Assembly (NCBI RefSeq): GCF_001027925.1
Contig: NZ_LECT01000043.1
Coordinates: 124,001-188,000, forward strand
Source of the DNA: Rhodopirellula islandica
GTDB taxonomy: Bacteria > Planctomycetota > Planctomycetia > Pirellulales > Pirellulaceae
Length of the DNA stretch: 64,000 nucleotides
Direction: 5' to 3'
Shown piece by piece: positions 9,979 through 20,216 of the stretch. The translations under genes were made by a program, and so were the position numbers. Position 1 is the first letter of the stretch. Every line of letters starts with the position of its first letter. The notes beneath the pieces are model-generated. The model was not told where the DNA came from. It did not search any database and saw only the letters and a program-made list of their open reading frames with translations.

Positions 9979-11922
9979 ATGTTCCCAAAGGTCTTCCCCA
10001 AGATGTTTCCATCGACGTTCCGTGCCATCACTTGCTCGATGGCGATCCTCTGCGTCGCTCCGGTGGTCGCGCAAGACCAACCTGCGGCAACGAATCCCAA
10101 CGTTTCCGCTCGACCGAACATCGTTTGGATCATGTCGGAGGACAATTCCAAACACTACCTGAAACACTTTGACGAAACCGGCGTGGAGACACCCGCAATC
10201 GAGGCCATGGCCGCACATGGCGTGACGTTCGATCGAGCCTTCAGCAACGCTCCGGTTTGTTCCACCGCACGAACGACCTTGATCACCGGTTGCTATGGGC
10301 CTCGGATTGGGACTCAGTTCCATCGACGCACCGAACCAGCCACACTGCCGCAAGGCGTGGAAATGTTCCCGGCTTGGTTGCGGCAATCTGGCTACTACAC
10401 GACCAATAGTTCCAAAGAGGACTACAACGCGAAAAAGCGGATGCAGCCGTGGGATGATTCCTCGCGAAAGGCGTCTTGGAAAAACCGTCCCTCCGACGAC
10501 ACACCGTTCTTCCACGTGGTCACATTTGCTGATTCACACGAAGGCAGGCTGCACTTCGACGTCGACGCATTGCAAAAGCCAACCAAGTTCGACCAAGAAA
10601 CCGTTTCGCTGCAGCCGTACTTTCCCGACACGCAAGTCTTCCGGCACACCGCCGCGTTCTATCGCGATCGGATGAGCATCATCGATGAGAAAGTCGCGAG
10701 CGTGGTCGCTCAATTGGAACAAGCCGGCGAGCTGGAAAACACGTTCGTGTTTTACTTCGGTGACCACGGCGGCGTGCTGCCTCGTGGGAAAGGCTACATC
10801 TATGAATCAGGCCTGCACGTGCCATTGGTCGTTCGCATTCCCGACAACTACCGCCGCCTGGTCGATCGCGAGATCGGATCTCGCACCAAGGGGTTCGTGT
10901 CGTTCATTGACTTTGCTCCCACTGTGCTGAGTCTCGCGGGCGTGCCGCTGGACAAGGCGGGGCCAATCGACGGCAAAGCTTTCCTCGGGCAACGAATCGA
11001 TGCGGCCGAAGTTGACTCGCGAGACACCACGTTTGGCTACGCCGACCGGATGGACGAAAAGTATGATCTGGTACGCTCGATCCGCGTGGGCGACTGGAAA
11101 CTGATTCGCTCGTTTGAATCCTTCCAACCCGACGCGATGTGGGCGGACTACCGCTACAAGATGCTGGCGTATCAACAGTGGCGAGACCGATATCACACGG
11201 GCAAACTCAACAACGTTCAAAGCCAGTTTTTCAAACCGCGTCCACCCGAGTTGCTGTTCAACTTGGCGGACGATCCGCATGAAGTGAATAACTTGGCCGG
11301 AGATCCCCTGCACGGCGATCGGCTGACTGAATTGCGAATGAAGCTGAACGCGCACCTGAAGCAAACCAACGACCTGGGCTTCTTGACTGAAGCCGGCATG
11401 CTGAAAATCCTGGACGCGCCGGTTGCCAACGGAAAGCGATTGTCGCACGAGATTGCCAGCTACATCGACACCGCCAACATCGCGGTCATGCCCTGGGATC
11501 AAGCCAGCAAAGCGTTGCTGTCCGCTATCAACAGCGGCGACATGCTCCAGCGATACTGGGCCCTGGTCGCGGCCAGTTCCATCGCGGCATCGAACCGCTC
11601 TGCCAATCTGGACATGGCCGCGGACGACACGTTCCTCAAATTGTTGCGCCGCCGAACCTTGGATCCAGAACCGTTGGTTGCCTCCCGAGCCGCACAACTC
11701 GCCGCGATTCTTCAAACGGAAGACCCGCGTCCGGTCTTTCAACGCACGCTGCAGCTCAGCCAATCGCCTACGGAAGCTCTGCAAATTTTCAACATGGTGC
11801 GGCACGTCCACGCCTTGCCGGGCACGCCCTTTCCGATGGGTTCGAAAATGTTCCAATTGCCTTTTCAACCCGATCCCAAAGGTTTGATTCAACAGCACCT
11901 CGATCACTTGGACCTGCCTTAG
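9979..11922 (+). CDS. Secreted arylsulfatase-type sulfatase
   Basis: About 647 residues from the ATG at 9979. A signal peptide follows (hydrophobic ITCSMAILCVAPVVA, cleavage near AQD), so the enzyme acts outside the cytoplasm. The sulfatase domain starts RPNIVWIMSEDNS with metal-binding Asp. The formylglycine motif is CSTARTTL, with Thr where Pro or Ala is usual. Later motifs are FYFGDHGGVLPRGKGYIYESG and VPLVVR. The last 200 residues form a helical extension, perhaps HEAT-like, absent from the smallest sulfatases. It probably desulfates a marine polysaccharide; the substrate is unknown. The next gene on the same strand is 266 bp away. Confidence 0.88.
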   Translation: MFPKVFPKMFPSTFRAITCSMAILCVAPVVAQDQPAATNPNVSARPNIVWIMSEDNSKHYLKHFDETGVETPAIEAMAAHGVTFDRAFSNAPVCSTARTTLITGCYGPRIGTQFHRRTEPATLPQGVEMFPAWLRQSGYYTTNSSKEDYNAKKRMQPWDDSSRKASWKNRPSDDTPFFHVVTFADSHEGRLHFDVDALQKPTKFDQETVSLQPYFPDTQVFRHTAAFYRDRMSIIDEKVASVVAQLEQAGELENTFVFYFGDHGGVLPRGKGYIYESGLHVPLVVRIPDNYRRLVDREIGSRTKGFVSFIDFAPTVLSLAGVPLDKAGPIDGKAFLGQRIDAAEVDSRDTTFGYADRMDEKYDLVRSIRVGDWKLIRSFESFQPDAMWADYRYKMLAYQQWRDRYHTGKLNNVQSQFFKPRPPELLFNLADDPHEVNNLAGDPLHGDRLTELRMKLNAHLKQTNDLGFLTEAGMLKILDAPVANGKRLSHEIASYIDTANIAVMPWDQASKALLSAINSGDMLQRYWALVAASSIAASNRSANLDMAADDTFLKLLRRRTLDPEPLVASRAAQLAAILQTEDPRPVFQRTLQLSQSPTEALQIFNMVRHVHALPGTPFPMGSKMFQLPFQPDPKGLIQQHLDHLDLP

Positions 11923-12188
11923 CGATCACAGCTGATCCATCAGGCTCTCGTTCGATGACGCCAATCATTCCAAACAAGCAATGAATGACGTCATTCCGAC
12001 GTTTTTCCGGCCACCCTCGGCATCCGCAATGCCGAATCGCGGTAATCTCTGGTGGATGGTTCACGGCCTGCAACACTGGCTCGTTGCAGTCGTGTAACAC
12101 TCCCTCTCAGGCAACGACCTGCTGGTTCCCCATCGACACGGGTTCGTCCCGCCGTCATCCCACCTCCTGTCTCGTGAATCCCCAACCC

Positions 12189-15100
12189 ATGACAGTTCCC
12201 CACACTTTCCTCGCCACCGTGGCGGTGTTGTTTGTATGTTCGTCCCCAAGTTTCAGTGAGGCGAAAACGCCTGCCTTGGAACTCAAACCGGGTGACCACA
12301 TTTGCCTGATCGGCAATGCACTCGGCGAACGAATGCAGCACGAGAACCACTTCGAAACCCAACTGCACGCGGTTCGCCCCGAACTCGATCTCACCGTTCG
12401 CAACCTATGCGTCCCCGGTGACGAGCCCAAAATTCGATTGCGAAGTTTGGATTTCGGGTCGCCCGATGAACACCTGACGCACAGTTCCGCGGACGTCGTT
12501 CTGATGTTCTTTGGCTACAACGAATCTCATCGTTTGGCGGAAGGACTCGACGAGAAAAAAGTGCTGCGGGATTTCGCGAATGAACTGGATGAATTGATCA
12601 GCCACACTCAGACGCAGGTCTACAACGGCAAAACCAGCCCTCGGATCGCGGTCATATCCCCCATCGCGTTTGAAGAAACGGGTGACCCGAATTTGCCGAA
12701 AGCTGGCCCTCGAAACTCGGCCCTCAGCAAGATCACCCGGACGATGCGATCCGTGGCGGAGCAACGAGGAGTCTCGTTCGTCAATTTGTTCACCCCTACC
12801 AAGGAACGGTTCGATAATGACGACCGCCGATTGACGCTGGATGGCGCTCAACTGAATTCGAACGGCTACGCCGCGTTGGCTCCGATTTTGGTTCGTGGAT
12901 TGCTTGGTGAAGTGGATGTGCCCGAACAAGCCAACCCAGCCTTGCTGGCCGCTGTCGCCGACAAGAACTTTCACTGGTTCAATCGCTATCGTGCTGTCAA
13001 CGGTTACTCGATCTATGGCAAACGCGGGACCGCGGGCAGTGACGGGACCTACAACAACCGTTCGGTCATGAACCGGGAACTGGAGATTCTCGACCAGATG
13101 ACCGCCAACCGCGACGCGCGACTGTGGGAAATCGCAGACGGCAAGACCGTCAACGCCCCCATCGACGATTCCAACACGCTGCCGTTCATCATTCCCAAAA
13201 CCAACGTGGGTGGCCCCAATGATCCCAACGCGAAACGTGGCAAGCTTGGGTCACTGGAATACCTGACGACCGACGAGCAACTCAAGACGTTCACTTTGCT
13301 CGATGGCTACGAGATTCAATTGGTCGCCTCCGAGCAACAGTTCCCTGAACTGGCCAACCCGGTCGCGCTGGACTTTGACGCCCAGGGACGCTTGTGGGTT
13401 TCAACCATGCCCAGTTACCCCCACTGGAAACCCAAATCAGCAATGGATGACAAGCTGCTGATTTTGGAAGACACCGATGGCGATGGCGACGCCGACGTGT
13501 GCAAAACCTTCGCCGGCGGATTGCACCAACCCACCGGTTTTGAGATTGGACGTGGCGGCGTTTATGTCGGCGGCCAACATGACATCTACTTCCTGGAAGA
13601 CACCGACGGCGACGATGTGGCCGACAAACGCACACGAGCAATCATCGGGTTTGACACCGCCGACTCACACCACGGGTTGGCTGCGTTTGAGTTTGGTCCG
13701 GGCGGACAACTGTACGCTCAAGAAGGCACGTTCAAGTTCACCCAAATCGAAAGCCCGTATGGGTTGACTCGGAACCTGGAAGGTGGCGTTTTCCGATACG
13801 ACCCGACGACGCAAAAATTCGGGGTCCACGTCAACTTCGCATTCGCGAACCCTTGGGGATTTGGATTCAACGAATGGGGCCAAGATTTCATCGGTGACGC
13901 GTCGCCGGGCAAGAGCTATTGGGCAACCGGCATCAGCACCCGACTGGACTACCCACTCAAGCACCCAGGTGGTGCCCAGCACCGCCGTGTTGCGAGTGAG
14001 CAAGGTTACGACGACGGATTGGTCGATTACCAAACATTCTATCGCAAACGCATCCGTCCTCTGGCGGGCTGCCGATTCCTCAGCAGTGAGCATTTTCCCG
14101 AGGACATGCAAGGCAATTTCTTGGTGACCAATGTCATCGGTGACCGCGCCGTTCTTCGTCACAAAGTGGTTGAAAAGGACTCCGGCTACGAGGGCACCGA
14201 GGAACCAATGCTGGTAGGTGGTGGCGATGGCAACTTCCGTCCTGTCGACATCGAAATCGGTCCAGACGGCTCGCTGTACATCATCGATTGGCACAACGCG
14301 CTGATCGGTCACCTCCAGCACAACTTGCGTGACCCCAGTCGCGATCACAGCCACGGACGCATCTGGCGTTTGACTCACAAAGAACGTCCGTTGGTCAATT
14401 TGCCTGCGATCGCCGAAACCAGCACTGAAGATCTGATCGATCAACTGTGCTCCGAAGTCGGCCGTAAAAACCAACGTCACGCTTACCGTGTGCGGCGTGA
14501 ACTGCATGCTCGACCAAACGATGAGGTCCTCGGGGCAGCGAATGCCAAACGGGAAGCATGCGTTGCAACCGAAGACGACGACCATGATTTGTTAGAACTG
14601 CTGTGGTTGCATCAAGCTCACAACCGAGTTGACGAAGAACTGCTGACCGCAGTGCTCAGCAGCGACGACCATGACGCTCGCAGTGCCGCCACACGCGTGC
14701 TCTCGTTTTGGGCCGACCGAATCGGCGACACCTCCCAACGTTACGAAGCGTTGGTGGCCGACGAACATCCTCGCGTTCGAATGGAAGCTCTCCGGGGCAT
14801 TTCCCACGCGGTCGGTGAACCGTGGGCACTGAACGACCAAGATCGTTTGATCCGAACCGCCCTGCGTGTCATGGAAATGCCGATGGATCACTACCTCGAC
14901 TACGCTCTCGAGGAATCGATGCAGCGTTTTGAACAGGTCATCGCGAGCCGAGCTCCGTATTTGCCAGAAGAAGCAAACGCGACACCTCCTTCCGCTCACG
15001 CTCACGCCGGTCACATTCAACCGCAAGTCGGATACGCGGTCGATCAAGTTCACTTGCTCACCGACCCCGGCGCGACGTTCGATGGCCACGGGCACAAGGT

Positions 15101-16934
15101 CGCTCCCTACGTCGCCGCCTTGCCAGTCTTCTTTGACCTGTCGCCTGAGATCGTTCGCTATCAAATCGAGCGATTGGCGACGCCCGCCTTGCTGGCCGTC
15201 CCGCGCGATTCCAATGATCCCAAGTACTTGCCTTTGCATGCCGCGATTCTCGCCCGTGGGGAAGTTCGCGACCAAGACCGACGAGCGGCCCTGGATGCCT
15301 TGGTCGCTCTGCAAGATTCCGACCCTGGCGATGTCTTGCTGGGAGTCATCGAAAACCTGGACTGGAAGAACAAGGACCAACGCGACGTCACTCGCAAGGC
15401 GGCTCGCGGGCTGTCGAACATGTTGCTGAAGCTTCCCGCCGGGAATTTGGAATCCTTGCGAGACCGATTCGTCACGGCGGCAAAGAAGGGTGACGCCGCG
15501 ATTGCTCCCGTCGCATTGGCTGGATTGATCGTGTCCGGTGAGGACGTCGCTGCATTCGAAATCGCCAAGCGGTCCGACGCTGCTCGCGTGAACTGGTTGA
15601 CAGGCGTCGCGATGCTCCCCGATCGTCTGGGTCGCGAATCGCAGCGTGAGCGTGTGGTCGAATTGTTATCGGACAGCGACAAAAAAGAGGTCGTTGCTGC
15701 TGCAATCCGCACCCTCGCGGTCGTCCCCGGTGATTGGAACGACACCTTTGAGCGAGTCGGAAACCTTGCCTGCAACGGTTTTCGCGAGGATGGCATTGCC
15801 ACGCTGCTCGCGATCCCCAAGAACGCTTACCAACCGGAAACGTCTCTCAAACTCGCACGCCATCTCGTCAACTTTGCCGAGCGGACACCAGCGAAGAACC
15901 GAACCAGCGATGCGTTCATCGATGCGATGCAGGTTGCCGATCGTGCGATTGCCAAATTGCCTCGCCAAGCAGCCAAGCAGTTCCGTGATCGTCTGCGTGA
16001 GATCACGGTGCGTTTGGTTCGCATCAAAACGGTGGACGAAGAAATGCGTTACGACGTCCCTTACTTCGCCGTGGAAGCGGGACGCCCGGTGCAGGTCGTC
16101 TTGGAAAACCACGACGGGATGCCTCACAACCTGGTGTTCACTGTCCCGGGAGCACTGAAAGAGGTCGCGAATTTGGGACTGCAAGCGGGTCCACGTGGCG
16201 GTTTCCAAGGGAAACAGTACGTGCCTGAGTCCGATCTCGTTTTGCACAGCACTGACCTGGTTGCCTCCAACGAAAAGGAAGCCTTGACCTTCACGGCTCC
16301 CACTGAACCCGGTGAGTACCCGTACGTTTGCACGTTCCCTCAACACTGGTACCGCATGTACGGCGTGATGGTGGTCGTCGAAGACCTTGACGCTTACAAC
16401 GCGAATCCTTTTGAACCCGCCGACCCAATTGGGAACAACCGATCGTTTGTCCAAGCGTGGACGATCAACGACTTCGCTGGCGACAAGCTGACGGAAGGTT
16501 TGCGTGGTCGAACCGCCGAAATTGGCCAGAAGATCTTTGAGCAAGCCACCTGTGCGAGTTGCCACCAGGTCGCTGGCAAAGGCGGGCAAATCGGCCCTGC
16601 TCTCGATGAGGTCGTCGACAAGTGGAAAGGCGATTCACGAGAGGTGCTCCAAGAGATCCTGCATCCGTCGGATCGCATCGACGACAAGTACGCGATGCAC
16701 TTGGTGCTCACCGTGGATGGACAAACCTTCTCGGGACTGTTGGTCGAAGAAACCGACGACGTCGTGAAGCTGTTGGCTAACGCGGAGGCCAAGGAGCCGA
16801 CCGTGATTGAACAGAATGAGATCGAGCAAATGGTCAAGACATCGACTTCGATGATGCCCAAGGCTTTGTTGGATCAGTACACCGAAGACGAGATCTTCGA
16901 GCTGCTGAACTACATCCTCAGCCATCAAAGGTGA
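12189..16934 (+). CDS. Multidomain PVC-type dehydrogenase / cupredoxin / cytochrome c protein
   Basis: A 1581-residue secreted protein. The ATG at 12189 was chosen because a signal peptide (HTFLATVAVLFVCSSPSFS) follows. Residues about 30-245 are an SGNH-hydrolase-like domain, but the Ser motif reads IGNALGERM and the late motif DGAQ, so catalytic Ser and His seem missing. About 370-760 is a beta-propeller of the putative membrane-bound dehydrogenase family, with Ca-binding-like EDTDGDGDADV. About 790-1270 is helical and HEAT-like. A cupredoxin domain follows with likely copper ligands H1313, C1381, H1386 and M1390. The C-terminal haem domain has CASCH at 1455-1459. It plausibly oxidises a substrate and passes electrons via copper to haem; the substrate is unknown. 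Confidence 0.85.
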   Translation: MTVPHTFLATVAVLFVCSSPSFSEAKTPALELKPGDHICLIGNALGERMQHENHFETQLHAVRPELDLTVRNLCVPGDEPKIRLRSLDFGSPDEHLTHSSADVVLMFFGYNESHRLAEGLDEKKVLRDFANELDELISHTQTQVYNGKTSPRIAVISPIAFEETGDPNLPKAGPRNSALSKITRTMRSVAEQRGVSFVNLFTPTKERFDNDDRRLTLDGAQLNSNGYAALAPILVRGLLGEVDVPEQANPALLAAVADKNFHWFNRYRAVNGYSIYGKRGTAGSDGTYNNRSVMNRELEILDQMTANRDARLWEIADGKTVNAPIDDSNTLPFIIPKTNVGGPNDPNAKRGKLGSLEYLTTDEQLKTFTLLDGYEIQLVASEQQFPELANPVALDFDAQGRLWVSTMPSYPHWKPKSAMDDKLLILEDTDGDGDADVCKTFAGGLHQPTGFEIGRGGVYVGGQHDIYFLEDTDGDDVADKRTRAIIGFDTADSHHGLAAFEFGPGGQLYAQEGTFKFTQIESPYGLTRNLEGGVFRYDPTTQKFGVHVNFAFANPWGFGFNEWGQDFIGDASPGKSYWATGISTRLDYPLKHPGGAQHRRVASEQGYDDGLVDYQTFYRKRIRPLAGCRFLSSEHFPEDMQGNFLVTNVIGDRAVLRHKVVEKDSGYEGTEEPMLVGGGDGNFRPVDIEIGPDGSLYIIDWHNALIGHLQHNLRDPSRDHSHGRIWRLTHKERPLVNLPAIAETSTEDLIDQLCSEVGRKNQRHAYRVRRELHARPNDEVLGAANAKREACVATEDDDHDLLELLWLHQAHNRVDEELLTAVLSSDDHDARSAATRVLSFWADRIGDTSQRYEALVADEHPRVRMEALRGISHAVGEPWALNDQDRLIRTALRVMEMPMDHYLDYALEESMQRFEQVIASRAPYLPEEANATPPSAHAHAGHIQPQVGYAVDQVHLLTDPGATFDGHGHKVAPYVAALPVFFDLSPEIVRYQIERLATPALLAVPRDSNDPKYLPLHAAILARGEVRDQDRRAALDALVALQDSDPGDVLLGVIENLDWKNKDQRDVTRKAARGLSNMLLKLPAGNLESLRDRFVTAAKKGDAAIAPVALAGLIVSGEDVAAFEIAKRSDAARVNWLTGVAMLPDRLGRESQRERVVELLSDSDKKEVVAAAIRTLAVVPGDWNDTFERVGNLACNGFREDGIATLLAIPKNAYQPETSLKLARHLVNFAERTPAKNRTSDAFIDAMQVADRAIAKLPRQAAKQFRDRLREITVRLVRIKTVDEEMRYDVPYFAVEAGRPVQVVLENHDGMPHNLVFTVPGALKEVANLGLQAGPRGGFQGKQYVPESDLVLHSTDLVASNEKEALTFTAPTEPGEYPYVCTFPQHWYRMYGVMVVVEDLDAYNANPFEPADPIGNNRSFVQAWTINDFAGDKLTEGLRGRTAEIGQKIFEQATCASCHQVAGKGGQIGPALDEVVDKWKGDSREVLQEILHPSDRIDDKYAMHLVLTVDGQTFSGLLVEETDDVVKLLANAEAKEPTVIEQNEIEQMVKTSTSMMPKALLDQYTEDEIFELLNYILSHQR

Positions 16935-16975
16935 TGTCGGTTGGTGCCCTGCTGAGCGGCATTGCCAACGCTAGT

Positions 16976-17353
16976 CTTGTTCCCAGGCTCCGCCTGGGAA
17001 CACACTGCTGAAGAGGCTCCTGCCTCACGGTCCCCCATTCAGCAGGCAGAGCCTGCAAGACATCCCGTTCCCAGGCAGAGCCGCGGAACGAGCGGACGAG
17101 GAGCTTGTCCCCAGGCTCCGCCTGTAAACACTGCTGAAGAGGCTCCTGCCTCACAGTCCCCCATTCAGCAGGCAGAGCCTGCAAGGCATCCCGTTCCCAG
17201 GCAGAGCCGGGGAGCGAGTGAACGAAGAGCTTGTCCCCAGGCTCCGCCTGGGAACACACTGCTGAAGAGGCTCCTGCCTCACGGTCCCCCATTCGGCAGG
17301 CAGAGCCTGCAAGACATCCCGTTCCCAGGCAGGAGCCTGGGAACGAGTGAACG
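16976..17353. repeat. Three tandem copies of a 124-128 bp unit
   Basis: Units start at 16976, 17104 and 17230, each beginning CTTGT followed by CCCAGGCTCCGCCTG and containing GCTGAAGAGGCTCCTGCC and GGCAGAGCCTGCAAG. Inside each unit CAGGCTC/GAGCCTG-type pieces can pair. The array fills the gap between two convergent genes and ends 24 bp before the stop of the gene at 17378. Confidence 0.92.
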
Positions 17354-17377
17354 CCCGTCGCGTCACCGACAAGAGGC

Positions 17378-20155
17378 TCAACGGGAACGTCGGTTTGGTT
17401 GTCGTTGCCGAGCGACGCTGCGTGGGTTCGCCAGCGGTGCTGGTTCGCCATAGACGCGTTGATGGAACAGTGCCAACGATCGCAAGGCGTGCCCCTTGGG
17501 TCCAATCGACCAATCGTTGTTGCGTCCCTTCAACATGGAATTGAGCAAGAACGTGACCGATCGCAACACCTCCGGTTCCAGCAACTTTTCGTCGGGCAAG
17601 TGCGTCAGCAAGAACTCGACCATGTGCCCAGTCGTTTGGACCTTGCGATCCAAATCGCCATTGTCTTGACGCGACTCGAACCAATCTGTGCTCATCGAAC
17701 CATCGCGGTTTTGCAATCGCAGGGTGTAGTCGACGAAGTCATCCAGGAACTGCTCAGCACGAGCCCATTGGCCATCGATGGGCTGGCCTTCCAAACGTCG
17801 CTTCCGCAACGCGTGAGCAAACCCCATCAGGCGGTGAGTCCCGCCACACGCTGATCCAACCACCGGTTGATCCAGTTCCGCTGCGATCAAACGAGAGAAG
17901 TCCCAACGCTCGCCATCAGCACCGACCCAAGTCGTTTCGGTGTCCAAGTAGTGCGACAATCCAATCAAGCTGAACGTCAGTTCCTGGCCTTCTTTGCAGG
18001 CGGCCGCTTCGACTTTGACCAAGTCCGCGACGCTGAATTTCTGGCCGTCCACGTACAGAGGGTAATCACTTGGCACGCCAACCATGGCCAAGACGGCCAA
18101 CCACTGGGCTTGGTGACCTTGCAATCCCACGCCCTCGCGAGCCTTGATCTTCCCGCCTTCGATTTCCATCAATCGTTGACCGCGGCAGACGTTGTTGCCG
18201 GCCATCCAAGCGATCGTGCTGTAGTCCCGTCCGCGAGCAATCAACCGGGTGTCCGGTCCGAACACCATCACGGCATGCATCATGCCCCAATTGCTGCGTC
18301 CATCGGCCTGTTCACGACGCCCGTAGTAGTGCTGCAGGCACTGAACGATCGGTTGCTGCATTCGCATCACACCGGTGCTCAAGTTCGCCCCGGCACCCTT
18401 GCCACTGTGAGTCTTGGGGCGTCCCGTGGCATCCAGCTGAGCCAAACTCAAACGTGGTTGTTCCGAGGAGTCGAGTTGTTCACCGTCCTGATCCAACTCA
18501 CCCGCATACAGGTCTTCCAGATCCGCTTCGCCCAGATCGTTGCCACGAATGTCTCGCAGGCTCACCGATCCCGATGGAGCGTCCTCGAGTGGCGTCAATC
18601 GATCGCGGTCCACCGCTTGCAGCGGAACACGCGACAACTCATCGGAATCCTTTTCATCGAAGATCCCCTCCGTGCGTTCTTTCGCTCGTCGCGGCGAAGC
18701 GGATTCCAACGACATTCGGTCTTCACGTTCTTTGATCTGAGAACGATCCCGAGCCTCTTCACGGCGAAGTTGTTCCGCGATGCTTTCGTTCAGGCGGCGT
18801 TCCGTGTCTTCCTTTTCCTTTTCAACCGACTCCAGCTCTGTTTCCAGCGACTTCGGTTTCGCCGCTGACTTCGGCGCCATCAACGACTGCGGCGTTTCCA
18901 ACGACAGCTCCCGGTTTTGCAACCCGCTCCCGATGGTTTCGCGAGCCGTCGATGATTTCGCGTCCTTGAGCGATGGCAATTCACTGGGTGATTGCGACGG
19001 CTTCATTTCCGGCAAGGAATCGATTGCCGATCGCGTTTTCGGAATGCTAGGTGGAATCACATTGCCGGGAGCTTCCTGGGCCGGTTTCGCAGGCACCGTT
19101 GTCGGTTCAACCAACTCCGGTTTGCTGGACTTCAAGGCGTTGAGCTGTTGAGTCAGCTCTTCGATCTTGCTGGTCAGTTCATCGACCTTTTGCGGCAGAT
19201 CGCTGACTTCCTCGTCCATCTCTGATCCGAGGAACGACGGTGCGTTCAAAGCTGGCAGGCTCGGAAGAGCCTCCACCTTCGCAGGTGGAAGGGCTGGTGG
19301 TTGAATTGCAGGACCGGTTCGTTGCGGCAAGGCTCCGCTGCCAATCGGCGCCATCGTGGTCGAAGGCATTGGGTCTCGAAGCGGCGAAACCTCGCTGATG
19401 TTTCGCCGAGCGTTCCACTGCGTCGCATTGGGATTGGGCTGCCCGTCCCACATCGAATCGGCATTTCGGTCTGAGACCGATCGCGTTGGACGTGAATCAA
19501 ATTCGGACGGCATCTTGGTCGGATCAAATGAATCCGGCACGTTGTCGGCCAACTGCTCCCGAGTGGGCTGGTCCAATTCAGCTTCGGCCGATTCGGGACC
19601 ACGCAAGATCATCGACGGTTCGGTCTGGGTGAACAGAGGACCTTTCGGTTCCCAGGTCTTGCGGACACCGTTCAGCCGAGCATCTTCCCGAGTGACCATC
19701 CGCGGCGTCCGCACGATCTGCTCGGTGCCGTTGGCATCCGCGTTGCCCAAGAACACAGGTTCCTCCACCGGAGAAGGCGGAGCAAGTTGCGGCGGCAACA
19801 ACTGGATCGCGGATCCGATTGGTCCGGATTGCGAGCTCCACGAACCGTTTTGTTCGCGAAACTGCAAATGGGATCGCGAAGAGTCGCTGTTTTCGCGAAT
19901 CACCACGGCGGGACCCGCGACGCGAGGCTCGATCGCGTCGCGATCGCTCGCATCATCGATCACCCCGAACGAGTCCGCTGGCACAGCCAGCGTGGGCGCA
20001 CCGAACTGAAGTTCGTCCGCCTGAACGGCCACGGTGGCGAGACACGAAGACGTCGACAAGCTTGTTGCGAGCAACCAAGCGGCCAAACGTTGGCGTTTTT
20101 CTGACACAGTCAATTTTCTTCCGCGGTCGGTGACATCACGTTGGGTTCCTCCCAA
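17378..20155 (-). CDS. Large secreted planctomycete protein with coiled coil and helical C-terminal domain
   Basis: About 925 residues, function not recognised. A signal peptide-like stretch lies at about 22-46 (LAAWLLATSLSTSSCLATVA). Residues 50-560 are low-complexity Pro/Ser/Asp/Glu-rich, with a coiled coil near LPQKVDELTSKIEELTQQL and a charged segment around ESVEKEKEDTERRLNESI. The C-terminal 330 residues look folded and helical, with SNWGMMHAVMVFG, GSACGGTHRLMGFAHAL, LRLQNRDGSMSTDWF and TTGHMVEFLL. The repeated LQNxDGS plus GH-helix pattern recalls alpha-toroid folds such as prenyltransferase/squalene cyclase, but this is weak. A GTG about 45 bp downstream could be the true start. Confidence 0.7.
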   Translation of the reverse strand: MGGTQRDVTDRGRKLTVSEKRQRLAAWLLATSLSTSSCLATVAVQADELQFGAPTLAVPADSFGVIDDASDRDAIEPRVAGPAVVIRENSDSSRSHLQFREQNGSWSSQSGPIGSAIQLLPPQLAPPSPVEEPVFLGNADANGTEQIVRTPRMVTREDARLNGVRKTWEPKGPLFTQTEPSMILRGPESAEAELDQPTREQLADNVPDSFDPTKMPSEFDSRPTRSVSDRNADSMWDGQPNPNATQWNARRNISEVSPLRDPMPSTTMAPIGSGALPQRTGPAIQPPALPPAKVEALPSLPALNAPSFLGSEMDEEVSDLPQKVDELTSKIEELTQQLNALKSSKPELVEPTTVPAKPAQEAPGNVIPPSIPKTRSAIDSLPEMKPSQSPSELPSLKDAKSSTARETIGSGLQNRELSLETPQSLMAPKSAAKPKSLETELESVEKEKEDTERRLNESIAEQLRREEARDRSQIKEREDRMSLESASPRRAKERTEGIFDEKDSDELSRVPLQAVDRDRLTPLEDAPSGSVSLRDIRGNDLGEADLEDLYAGELDQDGEQLDSSEQPRLSLAQLDATGRPKTHSGKGAGANLSTGVMRMQQPIVQCLQHYYGRREQADGRSNWGMMHAVMVFGPDTRLIARGRDYSTIAWMAGNNVCRGQRLMEIEGGKIKAREGVGLQGHQAQWLAVLAMVGVPSDYPLYVDGQKFSVADLVKVEAAACKEGQELTFSLIGLSHYLDTETTWVGADGERWDFSRLIAAELDQPVVGSACGGTHRLMGFAHALRKRRLEGQPIDGQWARAEQFLDDFVDYTLRLQNRDGSMSTDWFESRQDNGDLDRKVQTTGHMVEFLLTHLPDEKLLEPEVLRSVTFLLNSMLKGRNNDWSIGPKGHALRSLALFHQRVYGEPAPLANPRSVARQRQPNRRSR

Positions 20156-20216
20156 AGTGCAGCCGCAGAAATCAAGCCTTCTGCGACGACACGACGGGTC
20201 TTAACGTGTGTATCGG

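Noticed and set aside
16976-17353. Considered as a CRISPR array
   Set aside because: Three units of about 126 bp with no short spacers; a tandem duplication, not repeat-spacer structure.
16962-17453. 163-codon forward frame and matching reverse frame across the tandem array
   Set aside because: Long only because a repeat without stops is repeated three times; peptide repeats follow the DNA unit.
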